From: Azonexaceae bacterium
GTDB taxonomy: Bacteria > Pseudomonadota > Gammaproteobacteria > Burkholderiales > Rhodocyclaceae
Direction: 5' to 3'
Assembly (NCBI GenBank): GCA_009469685.1
Contig: SSTA01000228.1
Location: 1 to 34,712, forward strand
Length of the DNA stretch: 34,712 bases
Each line of letters begins with the position of its first letter. The first letter of the stretch is position 1. Below, piece after piece: positions 8,341 to 16,517 of this stretch. The position numbers were made by a program, and so were the translations under genes. The notes beneath the pieces are model-generated. The model was not told the DNA's origin and did no database searches. It worked only from the letters and a program-made list of their open reading frames with translations.

Positions 8341-9330
8341 ATGAATTTCACCCCCTATATCCGGGAGATCGGCCGCGGTGCGGAAGGCTCCCGCGACCTC
8401 GCGCGGGATGACGCTGCCCAACTGTACGCTGCCATTCTTGACGGCGGAGTCCCCGATCTCGAACTGGGTGCGATCATCCTGGGGCTACGCGTCAAGGGCG
8501 AATCGGTCGACGAGATGGCGGGCTTTCTCGAAGCCGCCAATGCGCGCGTCAATGCCTTGCGAGTTCCCAGCGGGCGAGCAAGACCGGTGGTCCTGCCGAG
8601 TTATAACGGTGCGCGCCGGGACGCCAATCTCACCCCGTTGCTGGCCCTGTTGCTCAAGCGTTTTGGTGTCCCGGTCCTGGTCCATGGTCTGATCGAAGGC
8701 TATGGGCGCGTGACGACCGCCCACATCTTCCGGGAACTGGGGATCATGCCCAGTGCCTCTCTGACCCAAGCTCAGGGGGCTCTGGACGAACGGGGGCTGG
8801 CCTTCGTCCCCATCACCGCCCTGTGCCCCGGTCTCGCGAATCAACTCGCGCTCCGGGCTCGCATGGGTGTGCGCAACAGCGCTCACAGTCTGGTCAAGAT
8901 GATTGATCCGTTCCGCGGCGAGGGTGTCGTCGTTTCGCCTGCGACCCATCCTGCCTTTCTCGACCTCATGCGAGAAGTGCTTGGGGCGGCCGGCGGGCGA
9001 ACCTTGCTCCTGCGGGGAACCGAGGGGGAGCCTTACGCAAACCCCAAACGCCGCCCGCGACTGGAATACCTGCACGAAGGCGTTTGCGATGTCCTTTTCG
9101 AAGCCGAACACGATAGTCTGAAATCTCTCCCGATGTTGCCCGAATCACCGGATGCGGCGACGACGGTACGTTGGATTCGCAAGGTTCTCGACAACCATCT
9201 GCCGCTTCCGAAGCCTATCTCCAATCAACTGGCCTGCTGCCTTTACGCCAGCGGATATGCCGAAGATTTCAACCAGGCCAAGGCCATCGTGGCTGTGGAA
9301 GGGATCGGGACGGCGGTCGCAACGGCCTGA
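8341..9330 (+). CDS. ybiB: YbiB / TrpD2-type phosphoribosyltransferase-like DNA-binding protein
   Basis: A 329-residue protein of the anthranilate phosphoribosyltransferase fold, TrpD2 (YbiB) group. The N-terminal helical domain contains LARDDAAQLYAAILDGGVPDLELGAIILGLRVKGES. The true TrpD catalytic phosphate loop is not evident: RPVVLPSYNGARRDANLTPLLALLL occupies that region. E. coli YbiB is reported to bind nucleic acid rather than catalyse the Trp step, so the enzyme name 'glycosyl transferase' often attached to it is not supported. It starts 21 bases after nasA with GAGGAG upstream and is almost certainly cotranscribed. Its role in nitrate assimilation is unknown. Confidence 0.85.
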   Translation: MNFTPYIREIGRGAEGSRDLARDDAAQLYAAILDGGVPDLELGAIILGLRVKGESVDEMAGFLEAANARVNALRVPSGRARPVVLPSYNGARRDANLTPLLALLLKRFGVPVLVHGLIEGYGRVTTAHIFRELGIMPSASLTQAQGALDERGLAFVPITALCPGLANQLALRARMGVRNSAHSLVKMIDPFRGEGVVVSPATHPAFLDLMREVLGAAGGRTLLLRGTEGEPYANPKRRPRLEYLHEGVCDVLFEAEHDSLKSLPMLPESPDAATTVRWIRKVLDNHLPLPKPISNQLACCLYASGYAEDFNQAKAIVAVEGIGTAVATA

Positions 9331-9342
9331 GCAAGGCTTTCC

Positions 9343-9369
9343 CGCCGACGGCGCTTTGCCGGATCGGCG
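9343..9369 (+). terminator. Hairpin after nasA-ybiB, no T-run
   Basis: A 10-bp stem with a two-base GA bulge and a five-base loop begins 13 bases past the ybiB stop. No T-run follows, so it may protect the mRNA 3' end or aid termination rather than act as a standard intrinsic terminator. Confidence 0.35.
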
Positions 9370-9393
9370 CCCGGGATGATCGCCCAGCGATCC

Positions 9394-9428
9394 GCACCGC
9401 ACTGATTCACTGCGCACCGGAATGGTGC
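9394..9428 (+). promoter_or_regulatory. NtrC-type enhancer upstream of nirB (dyad plus half-site)
   Basis: GCACCGGAATGGTGC at 9414-9428 fits GCAC-N7-GTGC exactly, centred 88 bases upstream of the predicted start site. A second GCACCGCACTG half-dyad starts at 9394, exactly 20 bases upstream, which places it on the same DNA face two helical turns away, as expected for cooperative NtrC dimers. Confidence 0.75.
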
Positions 9429-9482
9429 GCCGCACAATTCGTTGCTGCCCAAGAATCCTTATAAAACAGTGCTCTGACCGGG

Positions 9483-9498
9483 TGGCACGGCGATTGCA
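9483..9498 (+). promoter_or_regulatory. Sigma-54 promoter of nirBDC
   Basis: TGGCACGGCGATTGCA matches the sigma-54 consensus at every fixed position. The predicted start site is near 9509, giving an untranslated leader of about 121 bases before nirB. Confidence 0.87.
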
Positions 9499-9518
9499 GT
9501 GTGCTTTCCGACAGCGAG

Positions 9519-9573
9519 GGTTGCCAACGTAGGCAGCCGGGGTCGAGAGCCCCAATGTGGCAACGACGTCATG
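9519..9573 (+). promoter_or_regulatory. Candidate ANTAR-type double-hairpin leader of nirB
   Basis: Ten bases after the predicted start site lies a 7-bp stem (9519-9525 with 9532-9538, one U-G pair) closing the hexaloop AACGTA, with A at position 1 and G at position 4 as in ANTAR targets. A second, weaker stem (9556-9561 with 9568-9573, three wobble pairs) closes AACGAC, again A1/G4. GTTGCCA at 9520-9526 can instead pair with TGGCAAC at 9558-9564, enclosing a GGGG/CCCC hairpin, so two folds exclude each other. Unlike the nasS leader, no T-run terminator is visible, so the read-out is unclear. Confidence 0.5.
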
Positions 9574-9629
9574 CGCTGAACGAATCTGTTCCGCCCTCAG
9601 GGCGTCTGCACAAAAATGGAGTTGCCAAA

Positions 9630-12068
9630 ATGAAAAAGCCTCGTCTCGTCATGATCGGTAACGGCATGGCCGGTGTCCGCACCGTAGAAGAGCTGCTGAA
9701 GATTGCGCCGGATCATTACGACATCACGATTTTCGGCGCCGAGCCTCACCCCAACTACAACCGCATCCTGCTTTCGCCGGTATTGGCCGGCGAAATGACC
9801 ATCCAGGAAATCATTCTCAACGAGCTGGACTGGTACAAAGAGAACCGCATCAACCTGCACGTCGGCAAGAAGGTGGTGAAGATCGATCGCGTCAAGCGTC
9901 AGGTCATCGCCGAGGATGGCACAGTCGAAGAATACGACCGCCTGCTGCTGGCGACTGGATCGAATCCCTTCATCCTGCCCATCCCCGGCAACGATCTCCC
10001 TGGAGTCATCGGCTATCGTGACATCAAGGACACCGACGAGATGATCGATGCGGCGACCCGTCATCGGCACGCCGTGGTCATCGGCGGAGGACTCCTCGGA
10101 CTGGAGGCCGCCAACGGGCTGAAGCTGCGCGGTATGGACGTCACGGTGGTACACCTGGGGTCCTGGCTTCTGGAACGCCAACTGGACGAAGTGGCCGGCA
10201 AGATGCTCCAGAAGTCCCTGGAAGATCGTGGCCTCAAGTTCCTCCTGGAAAAGCAGACCGAGGCCCTGATCCAGGGCGAATCCGGCCGCGTGGCCGCCGT
10301 GCGCTTCAAGGACGGCATGCAGATACCGGCCGACCTCGTGGTGATGGCTGCGGGCATACGGCCCAACACCACGCTCGCCGAATCTGCTGGCATCTACTGC
10401 AATCGCGGAATCGTGGTCAACGACACCATGCAGACCTACGATCCCAAGATCTACGCGGTGGGGGAATGCGTCAGTCACCGCGGAATCGCCTATGGTCTGG
10501 TGGCACCGCTCTTCGAGCAGGCCAAGGTCGCGGCGAACCATCTGGGGGGCTATGGCATCGGCCGCTACTCGGGTTCCGTGACCTCGACCAAGCTCAAAGT
10601 GACCGGCATCGATCTGTTCTCTGCCGGCGACTATATGGGCGGAAAGGGCACCGAGGAAATCATCCTCAACGACCCGGCGGGCGGTGTTTACAAGAAGCTG
10701 GTCATCAAGGAAAACAAACTAGTCGGGGGCGTGCTGTACGGCGACACGGCCGACGGCGCCTGGTATTTCCAGTTGCTCAAGGATGAACGCGACATCCACG
10801 ATCTGCGCGACCATCTGATCTTTGGCCAGACCGCCGGCGGCGATGCGGGTCACCAGGGGCAGAACAAAGCCGCGCTGATGGCCGATTCGGCAGAGGTCTG
10901 CGGCTGTAATGGCGTCACCAAGGGCGCCATCGTCAAAGCCATCAAGGAAAAAGGGTTGTTCACCCTGGACGAAGTCAAGAAGCACACCAAGGCGGCTTCG
11001 TCTTGCGGTTCCTGTGCCGGCCTGGTCGATCAGATCCTCGCCTCGACCATCGGGGGAGCCTATACGCCGGCCAATTCCGACAAGAAGCCGGTCTGCGGAT
11101 GCACGGAATGCGACCACGATCACGTCAGGAAGGTCATCCGCGATCAGCGCCTGACGTCGATCCCCGAGGTCATGTCCTTCCTCGAGTGGAAGACGCCCAA
11201 CGGGTGCGACAAGTGCCGTCCGGCGCTGAATTACTACTTGATTTCGACTTGGCCCCATCTTGCCAAGGACGACTCCCAATCCCGCTTCATCAACGAGCGG
11301 GTTCACGCCAACATTCAAAAAGACGGCACCTTCTCGGTCGTTCCGCGGATGTGGGGCGGACTGACGACGCCAGCGGAACTGCGGGCGATTGCCGACGCTG
11401 CCGAAAAGTACAACGTGCCGACGGTGAAGGTGACCGGCGGTCAGCGCATAGATCTTCTGGGAGTGAAAAAAGAGGATCTGCCGAAGATGTGGGCCGATCT
11501 CAATTCCGCCGGCCTGGTTTCCGGCCACGCCTATGGCAAATCCATCCGCACGGTGAAGACCTGCGTTGGCGCGGAACACTGTCGTTTTGGCACTCAGCGG
11601 TCCATGGAAATGGGGGTCAAGCTGGAGAAGATGCTCTTCGACATGTATGCCCCCCACAAGGTCAAGCTGGCGGTTTCCGGCTGCCCGCGCAACTGCGCCG
11701 AGGCCGGCATCAAGGACGTGGGCGTCATCGGCGTCGACTCGGGGTACGAGATCTATGTCGCCGGCAACGGCGGCATCAAGACCGAGGTGGCGCAATTCCT
11801 CGCGAAGGTCAAGACCGACCAGGAGGTGCTCGAATATTCCGGCGCCTTCCTGCAGCTCTATCGCGAGGAAGGGCATTACCTTGATCGCACCTGCCACTAC
11901 GTCGAGCGGGTCGGACTGGATTATGTCAAGAGCAAGATTGTCGAAGACGACGAGAACCGCAAGGCTTTGTATAACCGCCTGGTCGATTCCCTCAAGGACG
12001 CCAAGGATCCCTGGGCAGAGCGCGTCGCCGGCAAGCAAAAACACGAATTCGAAATATTGGAAGCATAA
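9630..12068 (+). CDS. nirB: NADH-dependent assimilatory nitrite reductase, large subunit
   Basis: An 812-residue cytoplasmic enzyme reducing nitrite to ammonium. In order: an FAD/NADH oxidoreductase domain with a GNGMAGVRTVEE FAD loop at the N-terminus and GGGLLGLEAANGL for NADH; two BFD-like [2Fe-2S] segments (CGCNGVTKGAIVKAI ... CGSCAG and CGCTECDHDHVRKVI ... CDKCRP); then the sulfite/nitrite-reductase ferredoxin-like and sirohaem/[4Fe-4S] domains with C645-x5-C651 and C685-x3-C689. ATG 9630 follows GGAG; the longer frame back to a TTG at 9501 runs through the structured leader and lacks conservation marks. It is followed by nirD after 10 bases. Sirohaem supply may come from cbiX at 18286. 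Confidence 0.97.
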   Translation: MKKPRLVMIGNGMAGVRTVEELLKIAPDHYDITIFGAEPHPNYNRILLSPVLAGEMTIQEIILNELDWYKENRINLHVGKKVVKIDRVKRQVIAEDGTVEEYDRLLLATGSNPFILPIPGNDLPGVIGYRDIKDTDEMIDAATRHRHAVVIGGGLLGLEAANGLKLRGMDVTVVHLGSWLLERQLDEVAGKMLQKSLEDRGLKFLLEKQTEALIQGESGRVAAVRFKDGMQIPADLVVMAAGIRPNTTLAESAGIYCNRGIVVNDTMQTYDPKIYAVGECVSHRGIAYGLVAPLFEQAKVAANHLGGYGIGRYSGSVTSTKLKVTGIDLFSAGDYMGGKGTEEIILNDPAGGVYKKLVIKENKLVGGVLYGDTADGAWYFQLLKDERDIHDLRDHLIFGQTAGGDAGHQGQNKAALMADSAEVCGCNGVTKGAIVKAIKEKGLFTLDEVKKHTKAASSCGSCAGLVDQILASTIGGAYTPANSDKKPVCGCTECDHDHVRKVIRDQRLTSIPEVMSFLEWKTPNGCDKCRPALNYYLISTWPHLAKDDSQSRFINERVHANIQKDGTFSVVPRMWGGLTTPAELRAIADAAEKYNVPTVKVTGGQRIDLLGVKKEDLPKMWADLNSAGLVSGHAYGKSIRTVKTCVGAEHCRFGTQRSMEMGVKLEKMLFDMYAPHKVKLAVSGCPRNCAEAGIKDVGVIGVDSGYEIYVAGNGGIKTEVAQFLAKVKTDQEVLEYSGAFLQLYREEGHYLDRTCHYVERVGLDYVKSKIVEDDENRKALYNRLVDSLKDAKDPWAERVAGKQKHEFEILEA

Positions 12069-12078
12069 GGAGAGCGCT

Positions 12079-12396
12079 ATGAGTGACTGGAAACCAGTGT
12101 GTTCGCTGGAGGATATCCCTAGGCTGGGGTCTCGCGTGGTGCGCCACGAGGAGGACGGCGGTGTGATCGACATCGCCATCTTCCGCACCCAGGGTGAGGT
12201 CTTCGCCCTGAGGAACAAGTGCCCCCACAAAGGCGGCCCGCTGTCGGAGGGTATCGTCCATGGCAAGCAGGTCACATGTCCCCTGCATGGCTGGAAGCTT
12301 TATTTGGAAACCGGTGAAGCGGTCGCACCCGATGTGGGTTGTGCCCGACGTTATCCCGTCAAAGTCGAAGACGGCCAAGTTTTCTTGAGTGTTTAA
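12079..12396 (+). CDS. nirD: Nitrite reductase small subunit (Rieske-like)
   Basis: A 105-residue Rieske-fold protein that partners NirB. Both cluster loops are intact: C48-x-H50 in CPHKGG and C67-x2-H70 in CPLHGW. A [2Fe-2S] cluster is therefore expected, unlike the E. coli NirD, in which ligands are missing. ATG 12079 has AAGGAGAG just upstream. It lies in the nirB-nirD-nirC operon. Confidence 0.95.
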   Translation: MSDWKPVCSLEDIPRLGSRVVRHEEDGGVIDIAIFRTQGEVFALRNKCPHKGGPLSEGIVHGKQVTCPLHGWKLYLETGEAVAPDVGCARRYPVKVEDGQVFLSV

Positions 12397-12425
12397 TCAC
12401 CACTAGCAGATCGAAAGGGAAAATT

Positions 12426-13235
12426 ATGGCTTACCTACAACCTGCCGAATTCGTCGCCAAAATGGTCGACGCCGGCGAGTCGAAAATCTTCATGTCGACC
12501 CGCGATACCCTGATTCGCGCCTACATGGCCGGGGCGATCCTCGCTCTGGCGGCGGCGTTTGCGGTGACCGTCGCGGTCAATACCCAGAATCACCTGATCG
12601 GATCACTGCTCTTCCCGGTCGGATTCTCTATGCTCTACCTACTCGGCTTCGATCTTCTGACCGGGGTCTTTACTCTTGCGCCGCTCGCCGTGATCGATCG
12701 ACGCCCCGGTTGCACCTGGGGCGGGGTCATGCGCAACTGGACGCTGGTGTTTTTCGGGAATTTCGCCGGGGCATTGACGGTTGCCGTCTTCATGGCAATC
12801 ATCGTGACCTTCGGATTCACCGAAGCGCCGAACGCCGTCGGTCAGAAACTCGGAGTCATCGGGGAGAGCCGTACGGTGGGCTATGCCGCCCACGGCGCCG
12901 CCGGTATGCTGACGCTCTTCATCCGCGGTGTGATGTGCAATTGGATGGTATCGACCGGCGTTGTGGCTGCCATGATGTCGACTTCGGTTTCGGGCAAAGT
13001 CATCGCCATGTGGATGCCGATTCTGGTGTTCTTCTATATGGGATTCGAGCACTCCATCGTGAACATGTTCCTCTTCCCCTCGGGCCTCATGTTGGGCGGA
13101 AACTTCACGCTGATGGATTATTTCATGTGGAATGAAATTCCGACTGTGGTCGGAAATCTGGTCGGTGGGTTGACTTTCGTCGGGGCGACGCTCTTTTCGA
13201 CCCACTATAAGACGGCTCAGAAACGGGCCGCCTAA
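12426..13235 (+). CDS. nirC: Formate/nitrite transporter family channel (NirC-type)
   Basis: A 269-residue membrane protein of the FocA/NirC family with about six helices and the family pattern: an N-terminal amphipathic segment (EFVAKMVDAGESKIFMS), a GFDLLTGVFTLAP region (omega-loop helix) and a GFEHSIVNMFLFPSGLMLG segment containing the central histidine. Length equals that of E. coli NirC. ATG 12426 follows GAAAGGGAAA. It comes after nirD by 29 bases and is closed by a strong terminator, so it probably moves nitrite for NirBD, either importing substrate or releasing excess toxic nitrite. Confidence 0.92.
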   Translation: MAYLQPAEFVAKMVDAGESKIFMSTRDTLIRAYMAGAILALAAAFAVTVAVNTQNHLIGSLLFPVGFSMLYLLGFDLLTGVFTLAPLAVIDRRPGCTWGGVMRNWTLVFFGNFAGALTVAVFMAIIVTFGFTEAPNAVGQKLGVIGESRTVGYAAHGAAGMLTLFIRGVMCNWMVSTGVVAAMMSTSVSGKVIAMWMPILVFFYMGFEHSIVNMFLFPSGLMLGGNFTLMDYFMWNEIPTVVGNLVGGLTFVGATLFSTHYKTAQKRAA

Positions 13236-13253
13236 GGCGGATCCGTATAGGAT

Positions 13254-13285
13254 AAGCCCCTGTCCGGGATGGACAGGGGCTTTTT
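13254..13285 (+). terminator. Intrinsic terminator of nirBDC
   Basis: A 12-bp perfect stem (13254-13265 with 13271-13282), a five-base loop GGGAT and a TTTTT run form a textbook Rho-independent terminator. It ends just 18 bases before the next start codon, leaving no room for a promoter behind it. Confidence 0.92.
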
Positions 13286-13303
13286 CATGAGGTATTGCTG
13301 TCT

Positions 13304-15040
13304 ATGAGTAGCCAACTGACCGTGACGACCGGTCAATATTCGGACCGAGGTCGCAAGGAAACCAATCAGGATTTCCACGGCATTTTCGTTCCCAAGGAAC
13401 CACAACTGAGCGAGAAGGGGATAGTCGTCGCCCTGGCGGATGGCATCAGCAGCAGCGCAGTGAGTCAGGAAGCCGCTCAGGCTGCCGTTTCCGCATTGAT
13501 GGAAGATTATTATTGTACTGCGGAAGCCTGGTCGGTCAGAAAGTCGGTCGAGCATGTCCTGACCGCAGTCAATAACTGGCTTTACGCGCAAACCCAGAGA
13601 AGCCAACACCGCTACGACCGCGACCGCGGATTCGTCTGCACCCTGAGCGGCATCGTTCTCAAATCGACCACCGCCTATCTCTTTCACGTTGGGGACACCC
13701 GCATCTATCGCTTGCGTGGCGGTGCCCTCGAACAACTGACTGAAGATCATCGGCTGCGCCTCTCGTCACAGGAAAGTTTCCTGTCACGCGCTTTCGGCAT
13801 GGACCGCAAAGTCGAAATCGATTCTCAGGCCCTGGCTCTCGCGAAAGGCGACCACTTTTTGCTGATGACCGATGGCGTGTACGAGTTTCTGGAATCCGAA
13901 TACGTTATTGGGGCGATCGCCGACTGTGCCGGCGACCTCGAACGGGCTGCCAGGCAACTGGCCGAGGAGGCTTTGCGGCGAGGGAGTGCCGACAATTTGA
14001 GCGTGCAGCTGGTCCGCATCGATGAATTGCCGGACCCGGAATCGAATGAATTGTATCGGCAGCTGAGCGAATTGCCCTTCCCGCCTGCGCTCGCGCCGCG
14101 CATGCAGTTCGAGGGATTCGAAATTGTTCGGCCATTGAAGCAAAGTAGTCGCAGCCACATCTTCCTGGCGGTCGACAAGGCTACCGGCGATCGGGTGGTG
14201 ATCAAGACCCCTTCGGTAGACCAGCGGGAAGACCCGGCATATCTCGAACGCTTTCTCATGGAGGAATGGATCGCGCGCCGGATCAACAGTCCCCATGTTT
14301 TGAAAGCGCAAGCGCTTTCGCGCAAACGCAATTTCATCTACGTGGTCACCGAGTATGTCGAAGGCATTACCCTGGCGCAGTGGATGATCGATAATCCGAG
14401 GCCGGATCTGCAGACCGTGCGGGGCATCATCGACCAGATCACACGGGGATTGCAGGCTTTCCATCGCCTGGAAATGGTCCATCAAGACCTTAAGCCGGAC
14501 AACATCATGATCGATGGTAGCGGTACGGTGAAGATCATCGATTTCGGCGCGACCCGTGTTCCCGGAGTAGAGGAGATCTCCACTCCGATCGGACAAATCA
14601 ATCTTCTCGGAACGGAGCAGTACGCGGCGCCGGAGTACTTCCTAGGAGAACCTGGAAGTGCCCGCTCTGATCTCTTCTCGCTCGGCGTCATCGCGTACCA
14701 GATGCTTGCGGGCGCTCTGCCCTACGGTGCCGCTGTGCCTCGGGCTCGGTCCAAGGCGGCGCAAAAGAAGCTCAATTACAAGAGCGTTCTCAATGAGGAC
14801 CGGGAAATCCCGGCCTGGGTGGATGACGCCATCCGCAAAGCGGTCCATCCCGATCCTTTCTCCCGCTACGAAGAAATTTCCGAGTTTGTCTTCGATCTTC
14901 ACCACCCCAATCGGGAATTCCTCAAAAAAACAAGGCCCTCGCTCATGGAGCGTAATCCTGTCCTGTTCTGGAAGGCGACGTCGTTCATGCTCATGCTTGC
15001 CCTTGTGATCGTGGCGGCAGCCAAAACGACCGGTCACTGA
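13304..15040 (+). CDS. PP2C phosphatase / Ser-Thr protein kinase fusion, copy 1
   Basis: A 578-residue membrane-anchored protein. Residues ~8-240 form a PP2C phosphatase: the RKETNQDF, ADGIS, GDTR, TDGV and DN metal-site motifs are present, although the usual DGxGG is DGISS. Residues ~265-530 form a Hanks-type kinase: ATP lysine K301, catalytic loop HQDLKPDN (D395, with Q replacing the usual R of HRD) and DFG at D413. A C-terminal helix (~555-575) anchors it, so both domains face the cytoplasm. A kinase gene beside nirBD and the nitrate transporter is known in Pseudomonas, but its target is not established here. ATG 13304 has GAGG 11 bases upstream. Confidence 0.93.
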   Translation: MSSQLTVTTGQYSDRGRKETNQDFHGIFVPKEPQLSEKGIVVALADGISSSAVSQEAAQAAVSALMEDYYCTAEAWSVRKSVEHVLTAVNNWLYAQTQRSQHRYDRDRGFVCTLSGIVLKSTTAYLFHVGDTRIYRLRGGALEQLTEDHRLRLSSQESFLSRAFGMDRKVEIDSQALALAKGDHFLLMTDGVYEFLESEYVIGAIADCAGDLERAARQLAEEALRRGSADNLSVQLVRIDELPDPESNELYRQLSELPFPPALAPRMQFEGFEIVRPLKQSSRSHIFLAVDKATGDRVVIKTPSVDQREDPAYLERFLMEEWIARRINSPHVLKAQALSRKRNFIYVVTEYVEGITLAQWMIDNPRPDLQTVRGIIDQITRGLQAFHRLEMVHQDLKPDNIMIDGSGTVKIIDFGATRVPGVEEISTPIGQINLLGTEQYAAPEYFLGEPGSARSDLFSLGVIAYQMLAGALPYGAAVPRARSKAAQKKLNYKSVLNEDREIPAWVDDAIRKAVHPDPFSRYEEISEFVFDLHHPNREFLKKTRPSLMERNPVLFWKATSFMLMLALVIVAAAKTTGH

Positions 15041-15059
15041 AGGGCCTCGGCGGCCCTTT
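15040..15059 (+). terminator. Probable terminator after PP2C/kinase copy 1
   Basis: A 7-bp stem AAGGGCC/GGCCCTT with loop TCGGC begins at the kinase stop codon. The T-run is short (TTT then G), so its efficiency may be modest. Confidence 0.5.
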
Positions 15060-15062
15060 GCT

Positions 15063-15097
15063 GCACCGCAATGAAGATTCGTGCGCCTGATTGGTGC
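15063..15097 (+). promoter_or_regulatory. NtrC-type enhancer upstream of the MFS nitrate transporter
   Basis: GCGCCTGATTGGTGC at 15083-15097 matches the NtrC dyad with one change and is centred 88 bases upstream of the predicted start site. A GCACCGCAATG half-dyad starts at 15063, again exactly 20 bases upstream, repeating the layout seen before nirB. Confidence 0.68.
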
Positions 15098-15132
15098 GCG
15101 CTGCCTCGGATGCATTAAAGATAATTCTTTAC

Positions 15133-15145
15133 AATCAATGCAGTG
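15133..15145 (+). promoter_or_regulatory. Possible IHF site
   Basis: AATCAATGCAGTG matches the IHF consensus at all but one fixed position and lies between the NtrC dyad and the sigma-54 element. Confidence 0.35.
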
Positions 15146-15151
15146 CGTTCA

Positions 15152-15167
15152 TGGCATGGCTGTTGCT
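15152..15167 (+). promoter_or_regulatory. Sigma-54 promoter of the MFS nitrate transporter
   Basis: TGGCATGGCTGTTGCT matches the sigma-54 consensus at every fixed position. The start site is predicted near 15178, giving a leader of about 108 bases. Confidence 0.87.
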
Positions 15168-15191
15168 AATTAATTCGTAGCACAGCGATGC

Positions 15192-15244
15192 TCCCGCCAA
15201 CGGCGGCGGGGAAATGATGACGAAATCATGCGCTGACATTTCCC
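15192..15244 (+). promoter_or_regulatory. Structured leader with an ANTAR-like hexaloop hairpin
   Basis: A 7-bp stem (15192-15198 with 15205-15211, six G-C pairs and one U-G) closes the hexaloop AACGGC, with A1 and G4. A second stem, GGGAAATG at 15209-15216 with CATTTCCC at 15237-15244, shares GGG with the first, so the two compete. No T-run follows and I find no convincing second A1/G4 hairpin; AGCA/TGCT at 15179-15192 closes CAGCGA, which does not fit. This is a candidate NasT target, weaker than the nasS leader. Confidence 0.42.
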
Positions 15245-15285
15245 TCAATGCCAATCTGACTTCGGTCGCCAACGAGAGCATGCAC

Positions 15286-16500
15286 ATGGACAAAAAATCC
15301 TTCCTCAAGGCTGGGCACACGCCCACGCTGTTCGCCGCCTTCCTTTTCTTCGATCTGGCCTTTATGGTCTGGGTCCTGCTGGGCCCCCTGGGCGTGGCCA
15401 TCGCCAAAGATCTCGATCTTTCCCATGCCGAGAAAGGCTTGATGGTCGCCACGCCGGTTCTTGCCGGCGCCATTTTGCGCATCGTCATGGGTATCCTGGT
15501 GGATCGTCTTTCGCCCAAGAAGGCCGCCATCATCGGCCAAGTGGTCGTCATCGGTGCGCTGGCCTACGCCTGGCTTGCCGGCATCCATAGCTATGCGGAA
15601 GTCCTCGTCCTTGGCTGCTTCCTGGGGGTCGCGGGATCATCCTTCGCCGCGGCCTTGCCCTTGGCTTCACGCTGGTATCCGGCCGAGCACCAAGGCACCG
15701 CGATGGGCATCGCCGGCGCCGGCAACTCGGGCACGGCCCTCGCTGCGCTCTTCGCTCCCGGACTGGCTGCCGCCTTTGGTTGGGGCAACGTCTTCGGCCT
15801 GGCGCTGATTCCGCTGGTCATCGTCTTTTTCATCTTCATCGTCATGGCGAAGGACGCCCCCAACCCGCCCCCGCCCAAGAAGCTGGCCGAGTATCTGGCC
15901 GTGCTCAAGGATAAGGATGCCTGGTGGTTCATGTTCTTCTACTCGGTGACCTTTGGTGGTTTCGTCGGGCTGGCCTCTTCCCTGGTCATCTACTTCAACA
16001 CCCAGTATGGGCTTGACCCGAAGACGGCGGGTTTCTTCACAGCCGGTTGCGTCTTCGCCGGTTCCCTCGTGCGCCCCATCGGCGGCAACGTGGCCGACCG
16101 CATCGGCGGCGTCAAGTCCCTCTCCGGCATGTACATCCTCGCCGCCATCTTCCTCGGCATCGTCAGCTTCGGTCTGCCGGAAGCCTGGATGGCGCTTGCC
16201 GCCTTCGTCTGTGCGATGCTTGCTCTGGGTATGGGCAACGGCGCCGTCTTCCAGTTGGTGCCCCAGCGCTTCAAGAAGGAAATCGGCGTCATGACCGGCC
16301 TGGTTGGCATGGCCGGTGGCGTGGGCGGCTTCTACCTGGCATCGAGTCTGGGTTACTCCAAGCAGGTGACCGGCAGCTATCAGGCCGGCTTCCTGATCTT
16401 CGCCGCCCTCGCCGTGCTGGCCCTGGTTGGTCTGACCGGAGTCAAGACCCGCTGGCGCACCACTTGGGGTGCCAGCCACCTGACCACCGCAAAGATCTGA
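15286..16500 (+). CDS. NarK/NasA-family nitrate/nitrite MFS transporter (assimilatory)
   Basis: A 404-residue major-facilitator protein with about 12 helices. Nitrate/nitrite-porter signatures are visible: G-rich helix 5 (GAGNSGTALAALFAPGLA), the paired helix 11 (GLVGMAGGVGGFYLASS), and RIVMGILVDR / RPIGGNVADRIGG MFS loops. ATG 15286 is chosen because a GAGAG ribosome site at 15274-15278 is well spaced from it; ATG 15280 is too close. Its position between nirC-kinase and nasT, and its NtrC/sigma-54 promoter, mark it as the assimilatory permease, distinct from the narK1/narK2 pair at 28325-31260. Confidence 0.93.
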   Translation: MDKKSFLKAGHTPTLFAAFLFFDLAFMVWVLLGPLGVAIAKDLDLSHAEKGLMVATPVLAGAILRIVMGILVDRLSPKKAAIIGQVVVIGALAYAWLAGIHSYAEVLVLGCFLGVAGSSFAAALPLASRWYPAEHQGTAMGIAGAGNSGTALAALFAPGLAAAFGWGNVFGLALIPLVIVFFIFIVMAKDAPNPPPPKKLAEYLAVLKDKDAWWFMFFYSVTFGGFVGLASSLVIYFNTQYGLDPKTAGFFTAGCVFAGSLVRPIGGNVADRIGGVKSLSGMYILAAIFLGIVSFGLPEAWMALAAFVCAMLALGMGNGAVFQLVPQRFKKEIGVMTGLVGMAGGVGGFYLASSLGYSKQVTGSYQAGFLIFAALAVLALVGLTGVKTRWRTTWGASHLTTAKI

Positions 16501-16517
16501 GTTCTGCGGTAAAGTCC

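Noticed and set aside
9501..9629. N-terminal extension of NirB from an upstream TTG
   Set aside because: The extension would start upstream of the predicted transcription start (~9509) and run through the structured leader; the FAD-binding start of NirB begins at ATG 9630 with GGAG upstream.
10719..12275. A 518-codon minus-strand frame opposite nirB and nirD
   Set aside because: Shadow of nirBD, with no domain and no ribosome site or promoter.
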